Counted from the first letter of the stretch, positions 39,859 to 50,010 are shown. The stretch is 64,000 bases of DNA from Sphingobacterium sp. (GCA_031253985.1 JAIRVH010000206.1:148144-212143), one strand, 5' to 3'. Numbers and translations are program-made. Notes: generated by a model from the letters alone, not told the origin.

Positions 39859-42171
39859 CTATTTCTTAACAAACTCACGCACGCGCTCATCTTTAATGAC
39901 ACCCGACCAGTTCAGGCCGTAACCAAAATCGTAAGCATGCCCTGCTTGATCAACATATACCTCCATATCAAAGGGCACATCCTCGGCTTGCTTTTCTACG
40001 GTAGCCATATTCGCCGGCATTTGAACAGGTAATAAACCCGAAGGTTCATATTTTCCAAACATAATATCCAGCACAGCCTGCGTCGATACGCCAAAATTTA
40101 GAACAATACCAGAAACTTCCTTTTCAAACTCAGCAAATACCATCGGCTTGTTTGCTGTTACAGCAACCAGAACTGGTTTATCTTTCATCATGGCCTTTGT
40201 ATCCAATATAGTCTGCAGATCCATCACATTTGCAGCAGTCACCGTTTTATCTTTATAAGACCTATTCTTAATCGAAGGATCAATTAAAGGGTCGCCAGCA
40301 GCAATACTTTCTGCACGTGCATTCGAGGCTGTATAAGAGCCATACTGCAGAGAAATAGGTAAGTAACCATTTCCTCCATTCTTCCGATCCCTTTCGCTGT
40401 ATCCACCTTCTGCACTGATCGGGCTCTGCACAAACACAATGGCGAGATCTGCCTCATTGGGCTTATCAGTTACATCGGCATACTTACGCAAAAGATCTAT
40501 GTTGACCGGATAGTCTAATCGTGCCTGTGTATAATTGCCCCACCAATCTTTCATTGCAGCTGTATAAATCTTCGGAACATACACTTTTTTCCTTCCTCGA
40601 ATCGGCAATTGCTGACTATCATTCTTTAGCAAAACAACAGACTTTACCTGTGCCTCATACCCCGCCCTCATGTAATCTGGATTTCCCACGATGACACGAC
40701 TTTCAGCGACATCTAGATATGGATTTTCAAAGAGCCCAACGCGAAAAATATTTAGTAGAAGTCTCCGGGCAGAAGCTTCAAACCGTTGCCGCATAAATTT
40801 CTGTCCGTGTTCCTTCACACCCAGCTCATAAGCGGCCAGTACCGGAGCTTTATCGTTATTCCCACCAAACTGATCCACACCGGCCATTAATGCTTTATAA
40901 TGACGCTCTGCCACTGAAAGCTGTTCTACCCCCCAGGGTTTACCTGCAAATCCGTCTGGCTTAGGTGCTTCATCTCCGGTTATCAACCAGTCCGAACAGA
41001 TCACGCCATCATAACCATAGGTACCACGCAACAAATCTGTCAACAAATACTTGCTATAGCCATTGCCGACATTTTCACCATTCTTCTTGTCCTGCCCAAA
41101 TGAAATCGTATAATATGGCATCACTGCGGCAGCTTTGCTCGTTTTTCCAGCCAGCTGAAATGCACCGTTGGCAAATGGCATGATATGTTGCTTCAGATTA
41201 TCTCCTGGATAAACCGCAAATTTTCCGATAGCCCAGTGACCATCTCGCCCCCCCTCCTCAGGTCCGCCGCTAGGCCAATGTTTCACCATGGCATTGACAC
41301 TCTTGTAGCCCCAGCCCAAGGCAATCTCATCTTTTCCGCTCGATGTCTGAAAGCCATCAATATACGCTCTAGCCATGGCCGTAGTCAACTCGGGACTCTC
41401 CCCAAAAGTCATACCGATACGATACCAGCGTGGTTCCGTCCCTAAATCGATCTGTGGTGACAATGCTGTCGTAATGCCCAATGAACGATATTCCGAAGCG
41501 GCCACCTGACCAAATCGCTTAACGATAGCCGGGTCAAATGTTGCTGCCATCGCAAGCCCGTCGGGCCACATCGAAATTTGCCCCCCAGCCCCTGCATTAA
41601 ACTCTGCACTGACAACAGCATTGTGACGCGGGTCTGAACTGTTATTTGCCGGAATACCCCAGCCTATCCCTTCGACAAAGCTTTGCAGCTCGTTGTTCCA
41701 GCGGGCTGCTGTTTCCGAGTCCTTAACCGCTGTCAATAATACATGCCTGACCCCATCTTTATCAAGAAATTCGCGCTGTTGATCTGTGAGGGCCCACGGT
41801 GAAACAAGTCCCTCCTGATAGTTTTTTCCCTGATAGGTACCAGCCATAAATCCAAATGCCGGAGCTGGCAACGCTTGATGCCGGCTGTATAACATAAGTC
41901 CAGCAATCTGATCAACAGACAGCTTCGAAGCGAGATCTTTAGCTCGCTGCTCTGGCGTCAAACGCCAATCCTCATAAGGGTCTAATTTCCCATTCCGATT
42001 AAGATCCTTAAACTTCATTCCAGCGACGGTCAGCACTTTTACTCCAGATGTTGCCGAATATCCCAGGACAGGGCCAGATTTATTCTCAACTTTTTGATAG
42101 ACCTGCCCTTGCGCTGCAAACGCCAAAAATAGACTGAAAGATGATGCGAAAATTAGTTTTTTTGCGTTCAT
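39859..42171 (-). CDS. Glycoside hydrolase family 3 protein
   Basis: 770 aa with a signal peptide ending AAQGQ. After residue 50 a calcium-loop-like sequence (DLNRNGKLDPYEDW) precedes the GH3 barrel, as in many Bacteroidota exo-acting GH3 enzymes. The catalytic nucleophile is Asp in GVICSDWL. Substrate-binding stretches MVKHWPSGGPEEGGRDGH and EPRWYRIGMTFGE, and the C-terminal alpha/beta sandwich (SVVLLKNDSQQLP, VQMPANMATVEKQAEDVP), are complete. It releases terminal beta-glucosyl or beta-xylosyl residues in the periplasm; the exact sugar is unknown. It is divergent from a Nudix-type sugar regulator, which suggests induction by a sugar. Confidence 0.93.
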   Translation of the reverse strand: MNAKKLIFASSFSLFLAFAAQGQVYQKVENKSGPVLGYSATSGVKVLTVAGMKFKDLNRNGKLDPYEDWRLTPEQRAKDLASKLSVDQIAGLMLYSRHQALPAPAFGFMAGTYQGKNYQEGLVSPWALTDQQREFLDKDGVRHVLLTAVKDSETAARWNNELQSFVEGIGWGIPANNSSDPRHNAVVSAEFNAGAGGQISMWPDGLAMAATFDPAIVKRFGQVAASEYRSLGITTALSPQIDLGTEPRWYRIGMTFGESPELTTAMARAYIDGFQTSSGKDEIALGWGYKSVNAMVKHWPSGGPEEGGRDGHWAIGKFAVYPGDNLKQHIMPFANGAFQLAGKTSKAAAVMPYYTISFGQDKKNGENVGNGYSKYLLTDLLRGTYGYDGVICSDWLITGDEAPKPDGFAGKPWGVEQLSVAERHYKALMAGVDQFGGNNDKAPVLAAYELGVKEHGQKFMRQRFEASARRLLLNIFRVGLFENPYLDVAESRVIVGNPDYMRAGYEAQVKSVVLLKNDSQQLPIRGRKKVYVPKIYTAAMKDWWGNYTQARLDYPVNIDLLRKYADVTDKPNEADLAIVFVQSPISAEGGYSERDRKNGGNGYLPISLQYGSYTASNARAESIAAGDPLIDPSIKNRSYKDKTVTAANVMDLQTILDTKAMMKDKPVLVAVTANKPMVFAEFEKEVSGIVLNFGVSTQAVLDIMFGKYEPSGLLPVQMPANMATVEKQAEDVPFDMEVYVDQAGHAYDFGYGLNWSGVIKDERVREFVKK

Positions 42172-42267
42172 ATAATCCTGTTATTTTAATGAATGAATTG
42201 TAGTCAAAGCTCTTGCCACAGGCGCAATAAAAGATTGGGCTTTGGCATGTTATAATCAGTTATTATT

Positions 42268-42288
42268 ATTGCTTCATTATGAAGCAAT
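42268..42288. promoter_or_regulatory. Perfect 21-bp palindrome between GH3 and the Nudix regulator
   Basis: Arms ATTGCTTCAT (42268-42277) and ATGAAGCAAT (42279-42288) around a central T. It lies about 97 bp upstream of the GH3 start and 195 bp upstream of the regulator start. Its size and symmetry match operators of NrtR-family regulators. The rest of the 42172-42482 gap is AT-rich, with no other notable feature. Confidence 0.6.
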
Positions 42289-42482
42289 ACAATTCTACAA
42301 TCTTTTTATTCAAATACAAAATAAAATCAATAAAACAACACACAAAACTGATTAACAAGCAATTAATTTAAACAAAATGGCTCAAATGTAATTTTTAACC
42401 CTAGGGCATCAGGGAATTTTACCAACTAACCTGTCTGCCATTGGAATATTTTTTTGTATTATTAACCCAAAGACAGAAGGAT

Positions 42483-43229
42483 ATGGATTTTAGAACACAG
42501 CTAATAAATGCTTCAGCAGAGAGTTATGAAAAATTTCTGCCGCATATTTCTGTGGATACCGTCGTCTTTGGTTTTGATCAGGGCTCCCTCAGAATTCTTT
42601 TGCTTAAAATGAATTACAACAAGGAATGGTTTCTTCCTGGAGGTTACGTAGGCAAAAATGAGGATACAGACGAGGCTGTCAAACGTGTTCTCCAGGAACG
42701 GTCCGGCGTAAAAGATATCTTTCTGGAAGAATTTGCTGTATTTGGAAATCCTCAGCGTAACCAACAGTCCTTTGCTGACTACCCTGATACGCTTTGGAAC
42801 AAACAGCGTTTTATTTCGATAGGCTACTATGCTTTGGTCAACTACACGCATGTCGTCCCTCAGCCTGATCCGCTAAGTGAAACTTGTCAGTGGGTTGATT
42901 TCAAAGAGGTGGCTGCACTAAATATCACCATGGATCATCGTAAGATGATCAACAAAGCGCTGCAGGTATTACGTGAAAGACTTTCCTATAAACCGATAGG
43001 CTACAATTTACTCCCCGAAAAATTCACTCTGCCTGAACTGCAAGGACTCTATGAAACCCTGCTCGGCAAAAAACTTAATCGTGGCAATTTTTATCGCAAA
43101 ATGAAAAATATGGGTATTCTTCTAAAACTCGACGAACAGCGGAAAGGTGGAGCTCATAAAGCTCCCGACCTCTACAGTTTCAATCTGGATATGTATAACA
43201 GTATTTTGCAAGAAGGCTTAAATACCTGG
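42483..43229 (+). CDS. NrtR/AraR-type Nudix transcriptional regulator
   Basis: 248 aa from the ATG at 42483, which follows an AAGGA; the TTG at 42441 is a weaker start. The N-terminal Nudix fold (VDTVVFGFDQGSLRILLLKM, WFLPGGYVGKNEDTDEAV) has a degraded Nudix box: G..YVGKNE is followed by KRVLQERSGV, losing the RE and EE metal-binding acids. The C-terminal winged helix is typical of NrtR (GKKLNRGNFYRKMKNMGILLKL). In Bacteroides the relative AraR (BT0354) senses L-arabinose and controls pentose genes. Here the divergent neighbour is GH3, so a sugar-responsive repressor of it is the best guess. Confidence 0.85.
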
Positions 43230-43287
43230 TAATATTACGTTAACTGCCCTGTCCTACCTCCTGCATACGTCCATCCCTATTTAATTT

Positions 43288-43653
43288 TTACGCTATATAC
43301 TTGTTAACAATGTTTTCAAGATCTTCCAAATCAAACGGCTTAGACAAAAAATCATCTGCTCCGGCGCGATCTGCCAGGGATTGAATATCATTGTTTGCCG
43401 ACACGTAAATTACGGGAATATGGCTAAAACGCTCATCTGCCTTTAACAGCCTGGTCGCTTCAACCCCACCAATATTTGGAATCCAGTTATCCATTAAGAT
43501 GAGATCTGGCTCAGCAGATTCAACCTTCTGGATAATATCATGGGAAGTTTCGGAAACTTCAACCCGGAACCCCAAATCTGTCAAAACAACTGTTATGACC
43601 TCCAAAATAATGGTATCGTCCTCAAATATCAATACAGTTTTTGTTTTACTCAT
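43288..43653 (-). CDS. Single-domain response regulator
   Basis: 121 aa, receiver domain only. The acidic pocket is EDD at 11-13, the phosphorylation site Asp55 is in LILMDNWIP, Ser85 occupies the T/S switch, and Lys105 is in LSKPF. There is no output domain, so it must relay phosphate or act through protein contact. It is the last gene of the leftward phosphorelay operon, 71 bp from cheR. Confidence 0.92.
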   Translation of the reverse strand: MSKTKTVLIFEDDTIILEVITVVLTDLGFRVEVSETSHDIIQKVESAEPDLILMDNWIPNIGGVEATRLLKADERFSHIPVIYVSANNDIQSLADRAGADDFLSKPFDLEDLENIVNKYIA

Positions 43654-43724
43654 ATATATCTGTTTATGTACCCGTCTTTGTCCTAGCAGTTAACACGAAG
43701 TAGATTATGTCAACATGCATACGC

Positions 43725-44555
43725 CTATAAGGTATAAAGTTTTTTCCAAATTTTTTGATCCCCCATGGCCGTAAAGTTTTGCTGAATACTTGAAAAACGT
43801 ATTGTTTCTTTACTGCCCAAAGCCAAATATCCTAAATTTTCCAGACTCGCGTCGAATAATTTAAAAACACGCTCCTGTAGATCCTTATTAAAATAAATCA
43901 GCACATTACGGCACAATATCAATTGAAAGCTGTTAAAAGAAGTATCGGATACCAGATTATGGGTAGATAAAATCATTTTTTGTTTCAGATCCGCATTGAA
44001 TTTAGCCCATTCATAGTTTGCTGTATAATATTTCGAAAAGTCCTGCTTTCCGCCAGATTCAATATAATTTTCCGAGAAAGATTTTATCTGACTTAATGGA
44101 TACACACCATTCCGGGCAATTTCAAGCACCCGAGGATTTATATCCGTTGCATAAATCAACGACTTATGATGCAGATTAGCTTCTTTTAATAAAATTGACA
44201 TCGAATAGGCTTCTTCACCCGTGGAGCAGCCCGCAATCCAGACACGCACTAAAGGGTACGTACCCAATTGCGGCAAAATTTCCTCCCGTAATTGGCGAAA
44301 GAATAATGGATCCCGAAACATCTCGGTCAAATTGACCGTAATCTCCTCAACAAAGTGCTGCAAAAACGTGGGATTATCCTTTAATGTAAAGCGAAGTTCA
44401 GCAAAACTTGCCAAACGATCATTCGTCATAATCCGATTGATCCTTCTCTTCATCGAGGCACGGCTATATTGCAAAAAATCATATCCGTAATCCCGATAGA
44501 TATCTTCAAGTAAAATATCTATCTCATGGTCTTTTATAATACTATAGCCCAACAT
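43725..44555 (-). CDS. CheR-type protein-glutamate methyltransferase
   Basis: 276 aa. An N-terminal helical domain (about 1-75, YDFLQYSRASMKRRI) is followed by TVNLTEMFRDPLFF (74-87), the SAM-binding loop VWIAGCSTGEEAYSM (105-119), and ATDINPRVLEIARNGVYP. The active-site region LILCRNVLIYF is near the C-terminus. In E. coli CheR methylates chemoreceptor glutamates. No CheB methylesterase and no methyl-accepting receptor are encoded in this operon, so its target may be a kinase domain or be encoded elsewhere. The start codon abuts the stop of the receiver gene upstream, which indicates translational coupling. Confidence 0.92.
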   Translation of the reverse strand: MLGYSIIKDHEIDILLEDIYRDYGYDFLQYSRASMKRRINRIMTNDRLASFAELRFTLKDNPTFLQHFVEEITVNLTEMFRDPLFFRQLREEILPQLGTYPLVRVWIAGCSTGEEAYSMSILLKEANLHHKSLIYATDINPRVLEIARNGVYPLSQIKSFSENYIESGGKQDFSKYYTANYEWAKFNADLKQKMILSTHNLVSDTSFNSFQLILCRNVLIYFNKDLQERVFKLFDASLENLGYLALGSKETIRFSSIQQNFTAMGDQKIWKKLYTL

Positions 44556-44927
44556 TTAAATTAACCGTTCAATTTCACCTATCAATTTATCAACATCGAT
44601 CGGCTTCGACACATACGACTGCGCGCCGGCATCCAAACATTTTTCCCGGTCTCCACTCATGGCTTGCGCCGTCACGGCAATAACCGGAAGTCTGTCAATA
44701 ACACTCGAATTACGTATTAGGCGAATTGCCTCATAGCCATCAATTTCTGGCATCATCATATCCATCAGCACCAACACGATATCTTTATTCGTCTCCAGCA
44801 GCTGAATCGCTTCATGTGCAGTCGTACTGCTCAATACCTGATATCCTTTAGCTTTCAAAGTCAACCGCAAAGCAAAAATATTACGTTGATCGTCGTCCAC
44901 AATTAATATTACCTTATTCTGATCCAT
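44556..44927 (-). CDS. Single-domain response regulator
   Basis: 123 aa receiver: DDD at 11-13, phosphorylation site Asp56 in VLMDMMMPEIDGYEAI, Thr in IAVTAQAM, Lys in VSKPID. It closely resembles the C-terminal receiver of the large hybrid kinase upstream (both contain VLMDMMMPE and DREKC). This suggests a duplication or release of that domain as a diffusible protein. It lies between the hybrid kinase (15 bp) and cheR (0 bp). Confidence 0.92.
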   Translation of the reverse strand: MDQNKVILIVDDDQRNIFALRLTLKAKGYQVLSSTTAHEAIQLLETNKDIVLVLMDMMMPEIDGYEAIRLIRNSSVIDRLPVIAVTAQAMSGDREKCLDAGAQSYVSKPIDVDKLIGEIERLI

Positions 44928-44942
44928 AAATATCAGTTATCC

Positions 44943-47900
44943 TCAATTTTCATATAACCACACACGCAATAAAGACAACAGCTGATCGATGTCTACCGGC
45001 TTCGAGATATAATCTGAGGCTCCCGCCTGAATACATTTTTCACGATCACCGATCATCGACTTTGCCGTTACCGCTATAATAGGTAATCTTGCATAATCCG
45101 CCTGCTGCCTGATATTCTTGATCGTCTCATAGCCATCCATCTCCGGCATCATCATGTCCATCAATACAATATCAATCGCTTCACCCGACGCCAATACCTC
45201 CAAAGCTTCTTTGCCATCCATGGCCGGAATCACCTTTACCTGAAATTTCTCTAAAGCTTTAGTCATCGAGAAGATATTACGCACGTCATCGTCAGCAATA
45301 AGAACCGTCTTCCCTTTCAACACGTCGATCAACGCTCCAAGTCCATTATTCTTCCTTCTCGCTTCGTCTGAATTGTTGACTTCAATCAAATGAAGAAATA
45401 GACCCACCTCATCCAGAATCCGTTGATATGAATGAGCCGTTTTTACAACGACAGAATCTGCATACTTCTTAATTTTCAATTCTTCAGCCTTGGACAGATT
45501 CTTGCCTGTAAAGATAATAATCGGCAGATTCTCCAATCCTTCATGCTGCTTGATGGCTTCTAATGTATGATAGCCCATTTCATCAGGTACCCCCATATCC
45601 AGAATCACACAATCCACATCCGCTGTACGTAATGCCGTAACGCTATCCTCCACATTATCTTTTACTTCAAGAGATATATTAAAACTACTTAAGAAATAAG
45701 ATAATGCGCTTGCATGTTTTGGATTTTCCTCAACAATAAGAACCTTTTTCGGTGAACGGCTTAGAGCCGACTCAATCTTTTGAAAAACCGAAGTCATTTG
45801 CTCCAGTGCAACGGGTTTATTTATAAAATCGATCGCTCCTTTTAACAAACTTTCTTTTTTCACCTCGAGCGAAGACATAATATGCACGGGGATATGCCGC
45901 GTCTCCTTATTGCCCTTCAATTGATCCATGACAGCCCATCCATCCATAATCGGTAATTGAATATCGAGCAAAATAGCCACAGGATGATATTTCTGCGCTG
46001 CTGGGAGCGCATGGTCGCCACGAACAACAACAACTCCTTTATACTTTTGCGTGTGTGTATACTTTAATAATGCCTTAGCAAAATTCACATCATCCTCCAC
46101 AATCAAAATCACCTTATCTCCTTCGAGAATGGCCTCCCGGTCATCTGGTACCTCTTCCGGTATTCTTATCGTGACCGGATTATAGGTTTCCTCTTTAACG
46201 ATTTCGATCACCTCTTCCACTTCCGAAGAGATCTCTTCAACCAGTTGTTGCTCTTTGGTCAAGATCGCTTTGACTTCCGCTTTATCCTTCGGGATAACAA
46301 ATAAAAATGTACTGCCTTTGCCTTCTTCGCTCTCCAGCTTGATCTCTCCACCTAGTAAGCGTGCTATCTCACGGCTAATGGACAGCCCTAGTCCTGTACC
46401 GCCAAACTTCCGCCGTGTTGAGCCATCTGCCTGTTGGAAAGCTTCAAAAATAATTTTTTGCTTTTCGAGTGGTATACCTATTCCTGAATCGACTACAGCG
46501 AATACCAGTCGGTCTGTATCTTCATAAATTTCTAAACGTACCTCGCCCTCTTTTGTAAACTTGATTGCATTTGAAATCAAATTACGGAGGACCTGATCTA
46601 TACGGAGACGATCTCCTTCAAACCTTCGGCTGATCTCATCCCGGATATGCGTTTTGAAAGTCAAGCCCTTTTCCTGTACAATTGGCAAAAATAGGCTATT
46701 CAAATCTGATATAATATCATTCAGATCCAGCGATTCATATTCCAGGGTCATCTTGCCCGATTCTATTTTGGAAAGATCCAGAATCTCATCGATCAGTGTT
46801 AATAAGCTCGTCCCCGAACTCTGAATAACCCTAGCAGATTCAATCTGGTCCGAACTTAAGTTTTTCTCTACATTCTCAGCGAGCAGACGTGATAGAAGCA
46901 AGATGGAGTTAAGCGGTGTACGCAGTTCGTGAGACATATTTGCCAAAAACTCTGATTTATACTTGGTACTTAAAGCCAGCTCTTCTGCTTTATGCTGAAT
47001 TTCCTGATTCCGTTCGGCAATCATTTGGTTTTTATCCTCAAGCAATCGCGAGCGTTCCTCCAGTTCTTGATTGGACTGGATCAGTTCTTCATGCTGCACT
47101 TTGAGCTCTTCTTCCGAAGACTGCAAGCGCAACGTCTGTGCCTCCAGTTCGGTATTTAGACTTTCAAGCTCGGCATGCTGCGTTAACAGCTCTTCAGATT
47201 GCACTTGGGTTTCCTCCAGCAAGGCCTGGATCTTCGCCCTTCCTTTTGCTGAGACAAGCGCAATTCCAATCTGTCGGGCACATTCAGTCAGAAATTGATG
47301 TTCTACAGCTGTAAAACTCTCCATTTGACCAATTTCCATGACTCCCAGCACTTGGTCATCAACAAGAATTGGTAAGAAAAGGATATGCTGAACGTTAATT
47401 TTCCCGTTGGCAAAACTGACCACATAGTCGGTAGCATTTAGATTATGAAGTGTCTTCGATTCCCGATCCACAAATACTTGCCCAACATAACCTTCTCCCG
47501 GTAAAAAATATTTTTGTACCTGCGTATCCAAACCGTAGGACCCCGCTAGTTCCAGCTTCTCATCATTGAAAATATAGATCGCCCCACTAACGGCTTCTGT
47601 GTAACTGATAAGACTTTTGATGGAATCTGTAGCAATAATCTCCTCACTCTTGTTGCCCACCAACCCCGTATAAAGTTTTGCATAACCGGTATGCAGCCAA
47701 TCGTTGTCTTTAAGCTGGTCAAATGATTTCTTCAACGATTTGGACATTCGATTCACCGATTTGGCGATTGCACCCAGATCATCATCCTCAACTTCCTCTA
47801 CGTTAACATCATAATCTCCCAACGCGACACGGTTCGTAATTTTCTGAACCAAATTTAATCGTCTAGAAATAGCCTCATCTTTCTCCCGCAATGATTTTTC

Positions 47901-48539
47901 AAGCGCAGCACGTTTCAGGAAATCGGCGCGTAATCTAAAATAAAAATAGGTGGTGATAATAAGGGAAAGTAGTGCGCTGATGACAATGAACAGGGTTGTA
48001 ATAAACGAGGAATTATCCAAATTCGCTGACTTCTTATCAATATTATCGTCCTCATAATGAATAATATCTTTGATAATTGCCCGGCACTTATCCATAGCCT
48101 TTTTACTCTCATCCAAATGTGCTATGCTGACAGTACCACCTCTTTTTTTGATATCCACCGACTTTTTAAGAATATCCAACCGCCATTGGGCTGCAGTTAG
48201 GAGGCTATCCACCCTAACCTTTTGCAGCGTATCCGACTTGGTAAGCGCTGTGATCTCCTGTAATTCTAAAGGAAGACTTTTCAGTGCCATATTAAAAGGC
48301 TCCAGGTAACTTTCCTTGCCTGTCAAAAGAAAGCCTCTATTTCCTGTTTCAGCGCCCTGAAGCGAATTGATCAAGGTATTTGCCGTACTGATAATCTTTC
48401 TTGTAACGGCAAGCTCCTGACGGTGTCTATTCTGTTCCTGGATACCTACATAGGAGGCTGCAGAACTTATTAGTAAAACGACCAGCGAAAAGCCTATTCC
48501 AATTGTTAAATTATTGATTGTCTTACTATTTGGCATCAA
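44943..48539 (-). CDS. Hybrid histidine kinase: CHASE3-HAMP-GAF-HisKA-HATPase-REC3
   Basis: 1198 aa. A transmembrane segment near 12-32; a CHASE3 helical bundle to about 175 (NTLINSLQGAETGNRGFLLTGKESYL, the CHASE3 signature); a second membrane helix; HAMP (about 200-265); GAF (about 290-430); and a long coiled coil rich in Q/E/L (about 435-525). HisKA follows, with the phospho-His in FLANMSHELRTPLNS. The HATPase core is complete (LISNAIKFTKEG, VVDSGIGIP, GGTGLGLSI). Three receivers close the protein: LLDIQLPIMDGW, VILDMGVPDEMGYH and LMDMMMPEMDGYET. An extracytoplasmic or membrane signal probably enters by CHASE3. It overlaps the upstream kinase gene by 14 bp. Confidence 0.93.
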   Translation of the reverse strand: MMPNSKTINNLTIGIGFSLVVLLISSAASYVGIQEQNRHRQELAVTRKIISTANTLINSLQGAETGNRGFLLTGKESYLEPFNMALKSLPLELQEITALTKSDTLQKVRVDSLLTAAQWRLDILKKSVDIKKRGGTVSIAHLDESKKAMDKCRAIIKDIIHYEDDNIDKKSANLDNSSFITTLFIVISALLSLIITTYFYFRLRADFLKRAALEKSLREKDEAISRRLNLVQKITNRVALGDYDVNVEEVEDDDLGAIAKSVNRMSKSLKKSFDQLKDNDWLHTGYAKLYTGLVGNKSEEIIATDSIKSLISYTEAVSGAIYIFNDEKLELAGSYGLDTQVQKYFLPGEGYVGQVFVDRESKTLHNLNATDYVVSFANGKINVQHILFLPILVDDQVLGVMEIGQMESFTAVEHQFLTECARQIGIALVSAKGRAKIQALLEETQVQSEELLTQHAELESLNTELEAQTLRLQSSEEELKVQHEELIQSNQELEERSRLLEDKNQMIAERNQEIQHKAEELALSTKYKSEFLANMSHELRTPLNSILLLSRLLAENVEKNLSSDQIESARVIQSSGTSLLTLIDEILDLSKIESGKMTLEYESLDLNDIISDLNSLFLPIVQEKGLTFKTHIRDEISRRFEGDRLRIDQVLRNLISNAIKFTKEGEVRLEIYEDTDRLVFAVVDSGIGIPLEKQKIIFEAFQQADGSTRRKFGGTGLGLSISREIARLLGGEIKLESEEGKGSTFLFVIPKDKAEVKAILTKEQQLVEEISSEVEEVIEIVKEETYNPVTIRIPEEVPDDREAILEGDKVILIVEDDVNFAKALLKYTHTQKYKGVVVVRGDHALPAAQKYHPVAILLDIQLPIMDGWAVMDQLKGNKETRHIPVHIMSSLEVKKESLLKGAIDFINKPVALEQMTSVFQKIESALSRSPKKVLIVEENPKHASALSYFLSSFNISLEVKDNVEDSVTALRTADVDCVILDMGVPDEMGYHTLEAIKQHEGLENLPIIIFTGKNLSKAEELKIKKYADSVVVKTAHSYQRILDEVGLFLHLIEVNNSDEARRKNNGLGALIDVLKGKTVLIADDDVRNIFSMTKALEKFQVKVIPAMDGKEALEVLASGEAIDIVLMDMMMPEMDGYETIKNIRQQADYARLPIIAVTAKSMIGDREKCIQAGASDYISKPVDIDQLLSLLRVWLYEN

Positions 48540-50010
48540 CGGGTAAATTTAATGGTAAGGTAAAATAAAATGTGGCACCTTGCCCATCCGAACTTTCAAC
48601 AGCGATGGTACCTTGATGGCTACGGATAATTTCGGCGCAGATATATAGGCCTATACCAAGCCCCTGAAAGTCAAACGACGTTTCTTCTACACGGTAAAAT
48701 TTCTCAAAAACATCAGCTTGTTTCTCCGCAGGAATCCCAATTCCAAAGTCGGTTACGCTGATTTTCACAGCATCTCCCACAACAGTACAATCTACGATTA
48801 CCTTTCCAGTACCAGCAGCGTATTTATATGCATTCGTTAAGAAATTAACCAATACCTGCTCGAGACGGATCTCATCGCCATAAACAAGTACATCGGAAAT
48901 ATCTCCTTGTCGGTAAAGCACCATATTGCTTTGGTCATGCGTCTGTACAATGGAATCAACAGCGCTCTTGACCATATGTTCAAGCGAAAACACTTTCTTA
49001 TTAATGACTAGTTTGCCGTTGTCTATTTTTGACAAGTCCAGCAGATCACTGATTAGACTATTAAGTTTATCGACTTGTCCCTGAACCCGATGGACATATT
49101 TTGCTTCTGCGCTTTCTTCCTCAAGTCTCAGCTTACGGTCCAACAATTGCATGTACGCCTTGATGCTAGTCAAAGGGGTTTTCAATTCGTGGCTGGCGAT
49201 ACTCAGAAATTCATCTTTCTCTTTTTCGGCGCGCTTCTGCGCATCAATATCGGTAAAGGTTCCCACCCAGTTGCTCTCGCCATTTTCCAAGATTGGCCAT
49301 ACACGGAGCAGCTGGTATGAATATTCGCCACAACTGCGCTTTTTCAGACGGACTTCCATCTCCAGTGGCTCACCCGACTGAAGACTGGCATGAAGTTCAG
49401 CAGCAATCGGACGGTCACCCGGATAGGTCTGCGGAAAAACAGTAGCGTCATCGGAAAACTGAAACCAGCGCCCATTGACAAAATCAATATTTCCTCGGTT
49501 ATCACAGGTAAATGCGATTTGAGGCAGCGACTCCAAAAGCGTATGCAGATAGTCTACCTTCGAGCGCAGTTCTTTCTGCGCCTGCTTACGCCGCTCCACC
49601 TCGAGCTCCAACGTTTGTTTGACTTCCTTCAGCGCTTGTGTCTGCTCGTATAAACGATAAAATGTCTTTACCTTCAACATTAGAATATCTGGATCAACAG
49701 GTTTGGTAACATAGTCCAAACCGCCTGAATCGTATCCCTTTGTGATAAAACGTTTATCTGTATTGACAGCCGACAAAAATATAATCGGAGTTTCTTTCGT
49801 CTTACTAAACCCGGCAATATTTTCGGCAACCTCAAAGCCGTCCATATCTGGCATCTGAACATCCAGTATGATTAAGGCGTAATTATATTTTAAGATCTTT
49901 TTTAATGCTTCTTCGCCAGATTGAGCGGTATCAACTTTAAAATTTTTGGATTCCAGTAATTTTTGTAAAGAGTAAATATTATCCGGATTATCATCGACAA
50001 TTAATATCAT
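48526..50010 (-). CDS. Hybrid sensor kinase REC-coiled coil-PAS-HisKA-HATPase
   Basis: 494 aa, soluble. The N-terminal receiver (1-120, Asp50 in ILDVQMPDMDGFE) is followed by a helical linker, a PAS domain (about 150-260: LLESLPQIAFTCDNRGNIDFVNGRW and VGTFTDIDAQKRAEKEKDEFLSIASHE), HisKA with SIASHELKTPLTS, and an HATPase (NAYKYAAGTG, VTDFGIGIP, GLGIGLYICAEI). With its receiver at the front it can be driven by another kinase and is likely a relay partner of the CHASE3 hybrid downstream. It is the first gene of the operon, so its promoter is in the 144-bp gap to the MBL exonuclease gene. Confidence 0.93.
   Translation of the reverse strand: MILIVDDNPDNIYSLQKLLESKNFKVDTAQSGEEALKKILKYNYALIILDVQMPDMDGFEVAENIAGFSKTKETPIIFLSAVNTDKRFITKGYDSGGLDYVTKPVDPDILMLKVKTFYRLYEQTQALKEVKQTLELEVERRKQAQKELRSKVDYLHTLLESLPQIAFTCDNRGNIDFVNGRWFQFSDDATVFPQTYPGDRPIAAELHASLQSGEPLEMEVRLKKRSCGEYSYQLLRVWPILENGESNWVGTFTDIDAQKRAEKEKDEFLSIASHELKTPLTSIKAYMQLLDRKLRLEEESAEAKYVHRVQGQVDKLNSLISDLLDLSKIDNGKLVINKKVFSLEHMVKSAVDSIVQTHDQSNMVLYRQGDISDVLVYGDEIRLEQVLVNFLTNAYKYAAGTGKVIVDCTVVGDAVKISVTDFGIGIPAEKQADVFEKFYRVEETSFDFQGLGIGLYICAEIIRSHQGTIAVESSDGQGATFYFTLPLNLPVDAK

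Noticed and set aside
47071..47298. Serine-rich + strand frame of about 75 aa
   Set aside because: It is the antisense of the coiled-coil region of the large hybrid kinase and has no start or family signal.
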